Below, piece by piece: positions 36,601-48,115 of a DNA stretch of 64,000 nt; positions within the stretch are counted from its first letter, which is position 1; each line of letters starts with the position of its first letter. The stretch spans positions 3,162,001 to 3,226,000 of the forward strand of contig JAFFJZ010000008.1 of assembly GCA_018340375.1 (NCBI GenBank), in the 5' to 3' direction. The notes under the pieces are model-generated. The model had not been told where the DNA came from. It did no database searches and worked only from the letters and a program-made list of their open reading frames with translations. The position numbers and the translations under genes are program-made. Origin of the DNA: Gonatopus flavifemur. Lineage: Eukaryota; Arthropoda; Insecta; Hymenoptera; Dryinidae.

Positions 36601-37377
36601 GTTTGAATTTTATTTCTCTGATTTCCATTTCATTTTTATTCCTGAGAATCTGATTTTTTAATGGATGTTTATAGAATTATTTTGAATGATTTTGAAAAAT
36701 TTTGGCGATATTTCAATCTATTAGAGGAATTTCAAACGGACTGATATTCAAATCACACAAGGGGGTTTCAAATCAACAACAGTCGCGGAAATATAATTGT
36801 CAACGTTCAAAATTGAGATTAATGAAATTAAAAAATGCAAAGTAATCGAATTGAGCCCTTCGGCCATTCTAGTGTTGAAGTCTATGGGGCCCTAAAAATG
36901 GACGGAACTGTGATACGTCCTTTCCCAACAATTAAGCGATGAATAAAAATTTTTATTATCCAATGATGGAGCGCATTTCAACTTAAAATATCAGATTGCA
37001 ACTGCAAATGATTGCTGAAAATTATGCGAAGAATCATAAACAAGATAATCTAAAAATTTCAATTATTTTCATAACTCAGAATTTCAATCTATATTTGAAG
37101 CAAAATCCTAGCAGTTCACTTGAGGGCTGTGAATTCAGAATCTTAATTCACTATTCAATTGTTTGAAAAGTACAAGTAGCAAAGTTTCATTCGTTCTTTC
37201 TGATGCGCTAGGGCTGTTAATAAAACACTTGATAGAATTGAAGATTTTTCGCAGAAAAATTGTTCATTTAAAATCTTACTTAACTTGGGGGAACGATTTC
37301 ATTATTTGATTCAATTGAATATCACATTCATACGAAGGAATAGTTTATGGAGAAAGGATAACATTGTGTTCTCAGTG
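33678..37377. other. no gene recognised; one CTG-rich spot
   Basis: At 35039-35079 there is a (CTG)n/(GTT)n-like stretch in a locally GC-richer patch (34910-35100). It could be an untranslated exon, but I see no frame or splice pair to support that. 36340-36540 is A-rich on the plus strand. The 132-codon minus frame at 35345-35743 shows no domain. Confidence 0.4.
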
Positions 37378-37671
37378 CCCTAGTAGAAATTTTGGATGGG
37401 AAAATACCAGGGCCTGATGAAGCATGCCTGATTTCCTATCAGGTCCTCATCAGGTTTCGTTACGGTTTTCCCTATTCCGCTCGATTTTATGGTAATCTCA
37501 TCCGAAACCTATTGTACCCCTGCGTTGCAACCCTATTTCAAACCTATTAGGGAAATCACATAAATCCTTTATAAGGGTCTCATAAGATTTTCCTCTTTCA
37601 CGGTTTCCGGATTCTAACCTGATCAGGACCTTATCAAAACTAGGAAATGACAGATCAAATTTCTACCAGGG
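37378..37671 (+). mobile_element. 294-bp MITE family C, copy 1
   Basis: Begins CCCTAGTAGAAATTT and ends AAATTTCTACCAGGG, a 15-bp inverted end with one mismatch. Same length and order as 51269-51562 (shared GGGAAAATACCAGGGCCTGA, CCTATTGTACCCCTGCGTTG). Flanking TG on both sides suggests a 2-bp duplication. Confidence 0.88.
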
Positions 37672-38574
37672 TGTATATTGAGATTCATTCCAAATATTCT
37701 GCTGAAAAGAACGGATTTGTTCAGGTGAATGATGAATAAGTTATGACGTGTCGGAATAACAAATATTCCGCCAATAGATACGTTCATCGATTTCTCTTTT
37801 TAGATTCAGTCGTGACATTATGTTAATGTTACGGATGGAACCCATTCCATTCATTCGAATTATATTCAATTGATTCGAAGAAATATTTGATAAGTACTAT
37901 TGAATAAAATATTATGTCGTTATAGTGACTTTTTCTATACGTGCAATAATTTGATCAAAAAAAAGTTTCTGTTAGAATTTTTACCAGACTTGTTGCTCGC
38001 CTTGCACACGCGAAGAGAGTTGAATTGAAAGAACAGTTATTCGATACTATCTGACTTTGAAATTATTGAAAAATAAGAAGAGAAACCAGAAATAACGAAA
38101 CATAGAGAGCAAAGAAAAACTTCAGCCACGAAGGAAGCTTACAAATAAGCAAAGTGAAAAGTGTAGGATGTATAGTAATATCAGAGAAATCGGATAAAAA
38201 TGTTTGAGAAATGTTCAATATTCTCAGAAAGCGGATATCATAACCGCTGAACTATCCACAAGAAGTTCGAAAGAAATTAAAGTGTGGAAATCGTATCTTC
38301 CGTTTGGAATAAAAGAAATCCCACACAGCGTGCTGGTTCCGATGTGGTTATAATGAAGAATTCTTTATGAACTTATTCTGGGATTCTGTTATCCCTGTTC
38401 CTGTTCCTGAGCAAGAGTTTCTGTTATGATAATTCATAATCAGTTCTTAGTGAACGCCTGGTATTCAACAAGAAGTGTTCAAGGATCCTCAAGAATTCAT
38501 CATGAATTCCTTCGAAATTAAAATAGTGGGTGAAATTACTAAAATTATGGAAGTTCACAATACATAACCTTTTC
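37672..38574. other. no gene; possible relative of the 41528 element
   Basis: At 38318 CCCACACAGCGTGCTGGTTC followed by AAGAATTCTTTATGAACTTA resembles the inverted right half of 41528-41619. No right-hand partner was found. Confidence 0.35.
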
Positions 38575-38582
38575 GAGTATTG

Positions 38583-38996
38583 ACAACTACCTGAAAAGAG
38601 CATGAAGCTTCAGCGAACGTTTAGATTTCCAAATGTTCGTTGAAATGTCCGCCTCAAAATACTTTCGGGAAATATAAATGGAACGTTCGCTGAAGGTTCA
38701 TGGAAGGTTTGATGAAGCTTCATAAAAATATCTATTGATTTGATTTATATTAATTCATGTTTATGATTTAATTGATTATTACATAGATATTAATGTGAAG
38801 CTTGATCAAACCTTCGATGAACCTTCAACGAACTTCCCATTTATGTTTCCTGAAGGTATTTTGAGGCAGACATTTCAACATGCGTAGAACCTTTGTCGAA
38901 CGTTTGTGAATCTAAAAGTTAGCTTTCATGAACCTTCGGCCCGATCTACTCATACAGATCTAATCTGAACGTTCACTGAAGCTTCATGTTCTCTCC
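38583..38996. mobile_element. 414-bp fold-back element with 8-bp duplication
   Basis: Arms of about 190 bp pair with indels. The left GAGCATGAAGCTTCAGCGAACG, GAAATGTCCGCCTCAAAATAC, GAACGTTCGCTGAAGGTTCA and GGTTTGATGAAGCTTC order recurs inverted on the right. Flanks GAGTATTG (38575-38582) and GAGTATTT (38997-39004) match at 7 of 8. The left end carries about 11 extra bases relative to the right. Confidence 0.78.
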
Positions 38997-39631
38997 GAGT
39001 ATTTGATCATGTATAATTGCTTCTCTTTTAGAATATTCTTTATCCTTAGAACTTGGCATGAATTATTATCATATCACGAGCAGAAATGTAGAGTAAACAA
39101 TCCAGTCCTATATAAACGCACTGAACACACATTGATTGAAACTAAACATTTTGTTATTTCAATCAAAGCTATACTGTTATTTTAATTGAAGGTTCGGCTT
39201 TCCGTTATAACACAGTTCGTTCAGTCGATGTATCGTTTTTCACTCATCGGATATCATTGCGCCATTCACTTCGTGAAAGAGCTGTCCAAAAATATTAAAA
39301 TTCAATTATACGCAAAACACACTCGCTCTCATTATATGACATGCTAAATTGCATCATGTCATATTCTTATTTGTCGTGCATAGAATCTAAATTTAGTTAT
39401 GAGAATTACAGATATCTCCGACCACATTAGTTAACTGCAAAGATACTACGTGACGTTATATACTTTGTTAACATTTCATATTACATGATCAATGAGTTAT
39501 CTGTTAGAAATTTCTGCAGCAAATTCCGTGCACGTAATTAAGCTATTTCCACGAACGTGCATGAAAATTAATGTACAGGTATTTGGAAATAGATTCAAGC
39601 AAATGGTAGGTAATTAAATGAACTTCACTTA

Positions 39632-39773
39632 CACGCAGAAAAATGTAGTTCGAAAACGTAATGATTTTTATGAAGATCTAAGACTTGTTCCGAATTTTTG
39701 ATATATCAGAGATGGTAGAAGTTATAAAATTAATTTTTATACTCCGAAATTTTATTCTGCGTACACTTCAAAG
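39632..39773. mobile_element. small fold-back, CACGCAGAA ends
   Basis: CACGCAGAAAAATGTAGTTCG at the left and CGAAATTTTATTCTGCGTA at the right are inverted. TA precedes the left end; the right flank is CA. 142 bp, more decayed than the other CACG-ended elements. Confidence 0.55.
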
Positions 39774-41527
39774 AATTTTTACTGGAGGATCTTAATACGG
39801 TAGACTCTGGTTATCCGCAACATCTCTGTTCTTATTTCACTCAGTATGTAATCTAATGGGAGAAAAAGATGTAGCTGGTGCTTATAATGAGGGTTTACTT
39901 CATTTTATTGAGAGTTATTAACCACAAGAGAATTGTGGGGACACATTAAAGATGGACGATCTGTACCACAAAATCGATTTTGGGGAATCATAGAACTCTA
40001 AATGTCCGATACATCGTCACAAAAAAAATCGATTTGCATTGAAAATGAGGAAAACCAAGCTTCTAGCATGTTCCATTTTTTGTTTGGATCAAGTGAACTT
40101 TTCTTTTGGATGAATCGATCAAACAAAAAATCATGGTCATCATAGCAACACTTTTCTCATTCGCTTCAAAAAGGATGTGCATATTAACATTGGTATCAAC
40201 TTGGATTTGATCCAAATTGCATTTATGTGAGTGATTGATTAAATTGAAGACAATCAATGCAGAATTCACATGGGATTTATTTCCGTACTTGATTCGATGT
40301 CATTGTCCGATTAAGAAACAAACGATTATGCTATCTTTGTACACTCAATCTACTGGAGTTATTCAAATTTGAATTCAAAAGAGAGATGTTTTATTCAAAT
40401 GAAGATAGATATGGTTGATGGAGAGAGGAATGCTTTCGGAACTGTGATGCTGTGAGGGTTGAATCAATTCAATGGCTACTTGGAATCGATTTCCAAATGT
40501 ATCGTGTTGTCTCACGAAATGAAGGTTTACTTTTGCAGTTCAACACTGCGATAAGAACCCATCGTTCAGAATTAATGAATCGGTTGCTATACTCAGGCCC
40601 CTTCATAATCCTGGAAGCAGTTATTTTCTAACGCATGCATTGTAAAAAAAATGACATCTTGTAATCGATGGGAGGAAATGTCGGTTATTTTAATCCGTTT
40701 CTATGTACCGTTACTCTTGAAAATAATTAAAATCCTTCATGGTGCTGATATCCTTAATAAAGTTAGTTCTATGGAAACGGATGAAAACTTATTCGGCAGT
40801 TCACGAGATGGCACTTTCGACGATTCATGAGTCAAAATTAAAATAATGAGTCCAAGAATTATAAAAGAGCTTAAATAACCATCAGTTACTCAATCTTAAA
40901 TGATGGGCTCTTATCACAGTTCTGAACTTTGGAATCGGACCTTTGTGTTTTGATAATTGTTTGATATCATTGGATACAAATTCCATTTCCATAGAAATCG
41001 TCAAGCATCAACATTGGCGTTGCTTGGAATGAATTATTCATTAACAAATTTTCGAAATTCATATTCCATAGAGAGAGGGTGAGTGATGGAATAACTAATG
41101 GTATTCAACGAGCTTTCACATATTTCCCCATTACATTTCAAACTTTTGATTTTGATGAAGGTAATAGGGAATAATGGAATAACTGACAAAAGCACACCTT
41201 ATTTCCTATTACCTAATTTTTTTCTAATAGAGTTTAAGGGGTCTTTTTTACCAGGATTGCGAGCACTAGACTTTTGTTTCGGGGTACAAGAACATGTATG
41301 TATTGAAACTTCTTTTATTGTGATAGGAATCACCAGATAATATCCGATAAGCTCGGAATATTAACTCCGGGTGCGCAAGCTCGATTAAAGACGACTTATC
41401 AAATCGACAAAACCAATTCATCGCAATAATTCTTGATAAATGCGCCATTGAGAACGCGCCGAATCACAATCTAATTGCATTATGGGCGTTTCTGGGCAAA
41501 CAAACTGTGGATATAATACCCTTCATA
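39774..41527. other. no gene recognised
   Basis: AT-rich unique-looking DNA. The short frames at 40063-40269 and 41098-41340 show no domain. Confidence 0.45.
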
Positions 41528-41619
41528 GTACCACAGTTCCAGAAGAATTTTTGAAGAATTCAGAACGAATACAATCAGTTCAATAAGAATTGTTTATGAA
41601 TTCTTCTGGCATTGTGGTG
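41528..41619. mobile_element. small fold-back, ACCACA..CCAGAAGAATT arms
   Basis: TACCACAGTTCCAGAAGAAT at the left pairs with ATTCTTCTGGCATTGTGGTG at the right, about 92 bp. A second inner GAATTC palindrome is present. Confidence 0.6.
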
Positions 41620-42439
41620 CTGTGTGAGATGTTATCGATTTACTTGTTTTACGGAATGTAAATTTCATTTCACAGGTTAGATTCGTATTCATCCATCAAC
41701 AAGCATCTTATTTTTCTCTGCTATACAATCTGAAAGTCTACTAATGTCTGCTTCTGAAATTAGGTCACTTACATATTGATGTTTTCTCAAGGTTTGATTT
41801 CAATATTTTACCATACTAATTTAATATTAAAAACTATACTAGCAAGTTGCCTCCGAGTTGCGTTTGCATGGGAATAATTAATTACTCCTCCCCACCATTT
41901 TTTCTCAATGCAGTGAATCAGATTGAAAATTCTAGTACATTTGCAGAAGACTTCTTCTGGCACATTCACTGGAATTTCCCGGTAAAAATTTCCAGTTCCA
42001 AGACGCAGTAGACTTTCAGTTTTTTTAACGATGTAACTGTATCAAGTTTTGATAGAAACTTGAAACATAGTTTATACAAAAAATATCAATATCATACATT
42101 CTCAAGTCCGACATCAAAGACAAAACGTGCTCTGAGTTCCGAGAAGACGTTTGGTAGAAGAAATTTTGATTTTGGAGACAATAACTCTTTCGGGTCTTAA
42201 AAATGGTTATGCAGTCTTTTCCTCCAAGAAAGCAATATTCATTACTTCATAAAGGGGTGAACTGAAATATACTTCGAAAAGGTCCTCTTTCGCGTTTATA
42301 ATTCATTGAGCACTCTTATTTTTCTTAGAAATTATTGATGAGGTAGGAGAATATTTACAATCAGGGAAGAAATCTTCAACAACAAGGTCTGGAGTTTATG
42401 CTTAAGAATAATAATTCTTCTGATGAGACCATTATGAGC
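41620..42439. other. no gene recognised
   Basis: No repeat or coding feature seen. Confidence 0.4.
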
Positions 42440-42720
42440 TCGTCATTTCAGGAAGTTATGAGTGCCATTGCAAATGCAAAGAAAAAAATCACAAATCGTT
42501 TGGCTGACGTAGCTAAAAGTTCGTTGCCACTCAACTGGATTGCTGAGAGAGCAACACGATTAACTACAGTAGTAAATTTCTCGCTGTATATACAGAACAG
42601 CAAACGAATTTTGCTGGAAGGGCAAAGATTTTCTGCTGCCAGAATTAAAAAATCGCTTCCATAGCTAAAAAGATTGCCGTGATTGCAAAAAATTTGTCGT
42701 CTCAGCAGAAGGGACCCAAC
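42440..42720 (+). repeat. AGCAA/TTGCT-rich repeat, copy 2 (inverted relative to 26440)
   Basis: Word order matches the reverse strand of 26440-26780 (CTGTATATACAGAACAGCAAACG, TTTTGCTGG, CAAAGATTTTCTGCTGCC, TTTGTCGTCTCAGCAGA). The 88-codon plus frame is probably a repeat artefact. Confidence 0.5.
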
Positions 42721-43507
42721 AAAATTAGACTCCGCTATCGCAGCGGATTTTTTTCTCCGCGAATGAGATATTTTCCTGATGAAAAATGATCAATCCCATT
42801 TTGGGATCGACACAATTAATACGTACGTTAATGATACGCTTCACAAAGTTCCTGCGCGTGAAAAACATTTGGTAATTTCAGAAGGATCTTCGATCGACGC
42901 AGCGTTCATTCACGCAGTAGTAATTAATTAACGAATCTGTAGAAGATATTTTTTTTCACCCATCTTGATTTCATACCCTCTATACCAATTAATTCATTCC
43001 ACTCAAGGAATTCCATCCGATGATTACGATCTCCAATCGTCAGTAGAATCAGATCATAACAAACGGATTCAAAGCTCTCAGTTATATAATTGGCATCTTC
43101 AATATCACAAGATACCTGAAAATCCTTCAAAGTTATTCTCTGTTCCCTTCATCGTTGATGTGTCATCGAAATTTCATACAACATCTCGAACAAGGCAATT
43201 TATTAATCTGCTGTTTGATTGAATTTTGAGCATCAATTCATGAAGAGGAGAAAAATGGTGAACGCTTGTGTCGCGGGACAAAAGAATTCCATCGTCATTC
43301 TTATATTCCACTCAATCTCAATTGCTCGCTACCCGCTGCTTCCTCATCGTATCTCTTTTTGTCAACGGGCTATTTTAGTTTTAGCTGAGGATGACGATGG
43401 AAAGAAGATAAGGAACCATTTACTGGCCCACTATTTAATCGATTATTGATTTTCAAGTAAATGACATGTCTTGTGTCGCATTAGAGCTCATTTCAACTTT
43501 TATATGG
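42721..43507. other. no gene recognised
   Basis: The short plus frames at 42965-43222 and 43219-43449 show no domain and no conserved splice context. Confidence 0.4.
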
Positions 43508-43509
43508 TA

Positions 43510-43585
43510 GGGGGTCTTTCCGCCGAAAAAGTTTTCTGCCGAATAGACATAATTTGTCAAAAAGCTTTTTCGGCGAAAGACCCCC
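43510..43585. mobile_element. 76-bp hairpin MITE flanked by TA
   Basis: GGGGGTCTTTCCGCCGAAAA at the left pairs with TTTTTCGGCGAAAGACCCCC at the right with a one-base bulge, TA on both sides. Nearly the whole unit is palindromic. Confidence 0.75.
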
Positions 43586-43693
43586 TATTCTTTTGTATTA
43601 TCCACTGAATTGACATATAGGTACAATTTTTCTGTGAACAACAAGAAAGAATCCCTTTTGACTTGATTTTTTCTTTTTGAAAACATTATGTAC

Positions 43694-43943
43694 ACTGTAA
43701 AAAATGTGGGGAGTTTTTCTTCACACTTTTGGTGGCTTTCGTCCCTTCATCGTGGGGGAATTGTTTTTCCATTGGAAATGAGGGATTTTTCCACCACTGA
43801 GAAATTATTTTGTTTCTTGAGTGTTGAATCCTCCACGAATGAAGGAAAAGTTTACCGAACTACAATGAAAAATTCACCATCTGTGGAGGAACTTTGCTGC
43901 TACTATGTTTTGGGGGAAAATTCCACAATTATTTTCTACAGTG
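43694..43943. mobile_element. MITE, CACTGTAAAA ends, TA duplication
   Basis: CACTGTAAAAAATGTGG at the left and CCACAATTATTTTCTACAGTG at the right, TA on both sides (43692-43693 and 43944-43945). 250 bp. The 176-codon plus frame at 43688-44218 runs through this and the next element, so I reject it as a gene. The ends resemble those of family E. Confidence 0.72.
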
Positions 43944-44044
43944 TAGGGCTCACGTGGGATGCATCGAATTTTGAGCTGCAATGGATCGATAACAGTGCAA
44001 ATTCAAGTGTTTCATTTCAATGCACTCAGTGTGCTTATGTGATG

Positions 44045-44287
44045 CACTTTAAAAAATTATGGTGGAATTTTCACGCAAATTTGGTGGCAGTAAACACCCC
44101 TCACGTGGGGGAAAATCATTTCTCCATATTTGGGGGAATTTGTCTTCATTTGGAGAAAAATTCTGATAAGAAAGAAAGAATTGTCTCCCAAATGGAGGAG
44201 AATTCTTCCAAAATATAGGGGAGATGAATTTCCCCCACATGAAGGAGATTTGCTGCCGGGGACAAATTCCACTCACTTTGTACAGTG
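44045..44287. mobile_element. MITE related to 43694, TG duplication
   Basis: CACTTTAAAAAATTATGGTGG at the left; CCACTCACTTTGTACAGTG at the right. Inner pairs GTGGAATTTT/CAAATTCCAC and CACGTGGGGGAAA/TTTCCCCCACATG. TG on both sides (44043-44044 and 44288-44289). Its reverse strand also resembles 43694-43943. Confidence 0.68.
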
Positions 44288-44374
44288 TGTAGTGGCTCTT
44301 CAAAAGTTTAAAAGTGCATAAATACTCATGTTGATATCTCAGATTAAGTGTTTTATAATTAAACGTTACATTCA

Positions 44375-44617
44375 CACGGAGAGAAAGTTTGTTTCAAATA
44401 TTACTACATTTTGTACTAAAGTAGCAGCATAAGGGATATGGTATAATTTTTACAACACCGTGTAATAAAAATTCAAGCGTTATGATGTGAAATTGCACCA
44501 AATTAAACGATTCTTTAAATCATTAAGCATTAATTTTCAAAAATTATACTATGTCACTTATACTGCTACTTCGGTACAAAATGCAGTGATATCTAAAATC
44601 TATCTTTTTTTTCCGTG
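44375..44617. mobile_element. fold-back MITE, CACGG ends
   Basis: CACGGAGAGAAAGTTT at the left, CTATCTTTTTTTTCCGTG at the right. Inner ATTACTACATTTTGTAC/GGTACAAAATGCAGTGAT and AGTAGCAGCATA/TATACTGCTACT pair. Left flank CA; right flank CG, perhaps a mutated CA. 243 bp. Confidence 0.78.
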
Positions 44618-45993
44618 CGTTTTATGAATATATTTACAAGATTTTGAGCGATTGAGAAGTGATGACACGATTTAAACACTGAGCGTATTTAAATCAAACA
44701 CTCGAATTTGGAGTGCACATGCAATATGAAAATCAGCTGGAAGGTCCGGCTTTTTGCTATTAATCAACTCCAGCATGGATCCGTTCTGTTTAATTTTCAT
44801 GTCATAATTCTCTTAGTTAGACGCTGTTATAGTTATATTAACGATCATATTCATGTTAGAGCCTTATGATGTGACGTAATGGTTTTATTCATATTGAATG
44901 AAACATCGCAATGACTTCACCTGGTTTAATGGGAATATCAGTAGCAGATATATGATTTTTGCTCTCCGAAAATTGAAAATTGTATTCCTATTCATAACTA
45001 CTCTTCTCAGTGAATGAGAAGAAAAGCGTTAACAGAACAAATGTCTATGAATTCGATAGTTTCAAACTTTCTATTCGTTTTGATAATTCGATCTTGTATT
45101 TGATTGAACAATTTTTTCTTCCACTCCCTAGTTATAAGTCTGATTAAAATGATTATACGGATCCAGCACCTTTAAGGCCCTTTCATTGAAGAAAGAGCAT
45201 TGGCATGAACCGGAGCGTGACTAAAGTCTCCCTAATGTAATCCTCCGATTGAGATGAAATTTTTATTACAGTTGTGGACCAAGGTGATTCAGATAGGGCA
45301 TAAAAAACGAGAGAGGAAATGATTATTTTTGTGACTGTACAGATTTCCGGTTCTCATGAATCAATCGATACTAAACTTTGCTTATGAGCAAGGTATGGTA
45401 CACGGAAAAAAATGTGCTTTACATTTCGGGATGGGTACAATTTTTATCCAAGCTGCATGAATATTCTAAAAACGTGCGTAAAATGTGTAGAAATTCTATG
45501 GAGTTTCAGAGAATTAGTTACTTGTATTTGGTATCAAAAATTACATTTCATGTTACATTCAGAGGACATTTATCATACCAAAATGTGAGAGCAATTTTTA
45601 TTGAATACCCCAGCAGCACCAGAATATACTATGCACATTCACAACGAGGAAGCAAAGATTGAGTCAATTTTGATTAAATTCAGGTGGATTTAATGGCAGT
45701 TGCAGCATTTTTTTTGCGGGTTTGATGGTGGTCTTACATGAGTTTGGTGCAGATTGGATGTGAGGGATAAACGAGATAAAATTTCTTCACACATAATGTA
45801 TATAGGATGAACTAGAAAATATTCCGCCCCTCTCCAGCGGTCATTCCTGAGGCAGAAGTAAGAAAGTTTTTCTTTCATTACTTTTAGTGTGAGGCATACT
45901 TTCTGAGTTACAATTGTAATGAATTGATTATTCAACTGATAAGTGATTGATTCCTTCACTGATTGACCGATACATTCATTTAGCATCTACTCA
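44618..45993. other. no gene; one orphan CACGG end
   Basis: TACACGGAAAAAAATG at about 45399 looks like a solo end of the CACGG elements, with no partner seen. The frame at 45378-45662 has no domain. Confidence 0.4.
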
Positions 45994-45995
45994 AG

Positions 45996-46715
45996 GGGTT
46001 ATATACAGTCAAGAGGCGCAAAAAAACCCGATTTTTCAAGAATTTTCCCTGAAAAGATAGTTAAATTGATCAATGTAAAAATTTGTACATATATTGAGAT
46101 AACTTCCAACTGTATTTGAACATTTTTTATTTGTAAAAATAATAATTTTGAGAGCTGTTATAGCTCATCTCCAGGAGCTCCTCTAAAAAAAGGCGCTTTG
46201 CGGTGACCACGATATCTCGGGACTGAATCTTTTCAAATGAAAAAACTAAACGGATTCCGTTCAAGTAATGTACAATGAAGTAATTAATCAAAGAAATGAA
46301 CAAAATCAAATTTTTTGACAAAATGGCGGCTTCTAAAAAGAAAAAATCGATTTTTCACAAAAATTTTGGCCTTACATTGTTCAAAAAAAAAAAAATTCAT
46401 CAGTGAGAAGAAACCTTCGATTAATTACTGAACAATATAGTCAGCAAGCTTGTGTTGAAATCTGAGACTGATCGGTCCAGCTGTTTTCGAGAAATCTTGG
46501 TCACCGACTTTGAAAACACAGTTTGGAGAAAAACGGATTCAAAGTTTCAAAAGCACTTGACATATAGTAAAAAAATTTCACAAATATGCGTGTAACTTGG
46601 ACAATAATCGCCAAATTGACTTGAAATTTTCTGTGTGAGTACTTAAATGTATGTACATCACAAAAATGAGATAAAAAAAGAATTGGTTCTTTGAAAATTT
46701 TAACTGTATATAACC
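45996..46715. mobile_element. 720-bp element, GGGGTTATATACAGT ends, TTAA-type site
   Basis: GGGGTTATATACAGT at the left (from 45996) and ACTGTATATAACCCC at the right form a perfect 15-bp inverted end. The right flank is TTAA and the left flank TCAA, consistent with a mutated TTAA duplication (piggyBac- or Kolobok-type target). No coding frame. Confidence 0.72.
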
Positions 46716-46719
46716 CCTT

Positions 46720-47880
46720 AATTGGTTTAAGTCAGATCTGAAACTAAGCTTCGGATCGAAAAGTGGTAAAGAAAAAAAGATCTGGTTTCTGCTCCGGGAA
46801 TTGATTTTTAAAAGGAACGGAATGATTTCCGAAACACCTTGTATACACTGAAATACATTTATGGTAGTGATAACAATAGGATTGACTATCGTTATCATCA
46901 CCATCAATTTCTTCAGTGTATAGATAGTCAAGCTGACCGTTTCAGAGACGAATGAACGACGGACAAATTCAAAAACAAAACCAACTAATTGAAGAAACCG
47001 TTTATTTTCATTATTCTTTGTCATTAAATTTTTTCAACCACTTGGGGCATATGGGATGAAAATAGAGACAAACAATTTAAATCAAATGCACGCATCGTAT
47101 AGTTCAAATTGATCCTCACAAACAACGAGAATAAAACTTGAATCATTCATATCAATTGTGTGCTCCGAATATACGCGAATGTGCCTCACACAGGTTCAGG
47201 ATTCTAATTGAACTATGCGAATCCGCTAAAACCTGTGAGACCTTGTGGGCCATCTGATGTGTACATAGCTCTGCCATTTCGTTCGTGTTCGAGCGCTATG
47301 GTTATATCTACGTCTGAAAACGTATTATACACTTGTCTCTACGTATAGGTATATATATATATATATAGGCATATGAAAATAATCTTTATCAACGAATCTG
47401 CTACATTTTCCACTATTGTGTACAATGACAATTGGAATCTGGCCTGAATTTGGAGTACAAAATACTACATGTATGAATAATGTGTGTGTGTGTGTGTGTG
47501 CAGGGAAACACGATCTTTCGTTCGCACATGAATACATCCGTACAATTACACCAACACCTGGTTATATTTCATACACAAAATATTTCAATGTTCGGGGGGA
47601 ATACGTGTATATTGCATCACACTGACATGTGACAAATTCTACAGGAACGTGGATTAATGAATGGTAACTCTTACACGTCATACACAATGTGTGTTCATTC
47701 GTTCGTTCGATTGTTCACGACGAGCTTGTTAATCGTTCAATGCTCTGATGTTGGATGAAGAGACTACGAGGTTCGATATATGGATGATATAGTTTACATA
47801 TGAAAGAATAATGCCTTCTGATTTGATGGAAAATATCAGAACTCAACGTTTTGATCAAGGAACGTCTGGAAAATGGGAAT
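46720..47880. repeat. no gene; TA and TG microsatellites
   Basis: (TA)n at 47350-47367 and (TG)n at about 47480-47500. The minus frame 46578-47024 overlaps the preceding element and has no domain. Confidence 0.6.
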
Positions 47881-48115
47881 CCTATTAGAATCGAACATAC
47901 CAATGATGTAACGAAGCTTTTTATTTACCATGATATAACAAAAGCATCCAAGTGTCCGCTTCAAACAGGGAGCAGTTACATCGCAGGACTTTTGATATAT
48001 CCATGATATAGAAATTATGTATAAAGCTATATGATGTAACTGGTACGTGTTTGAAGCGGACATTTGAATGCCCTCGTTATATCATTGATACGTAACTGGC
48101 CTATATTCTAATAGG
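47881..48115. mobile_element. fold-back MITE, CCTATTAGAAT ends
   Basis: CCTATTAGAAT at the left and ATTCTAATAGG at the right. Inner pairs AATGATGTAACGAAG/CTCGTTATATCATT and GCATCCAAGTGTCCGCTTCA/TGAAGCGGACATTTGAATGC. 235 bp. Confidence 0.82.

Noticed and set aside
43688..44218. 176-codon plus-strand frame, the longest in the window
   Set aside because: It runs through two inverted-end MITEs and has no domain; openness follows from the repeat composition.
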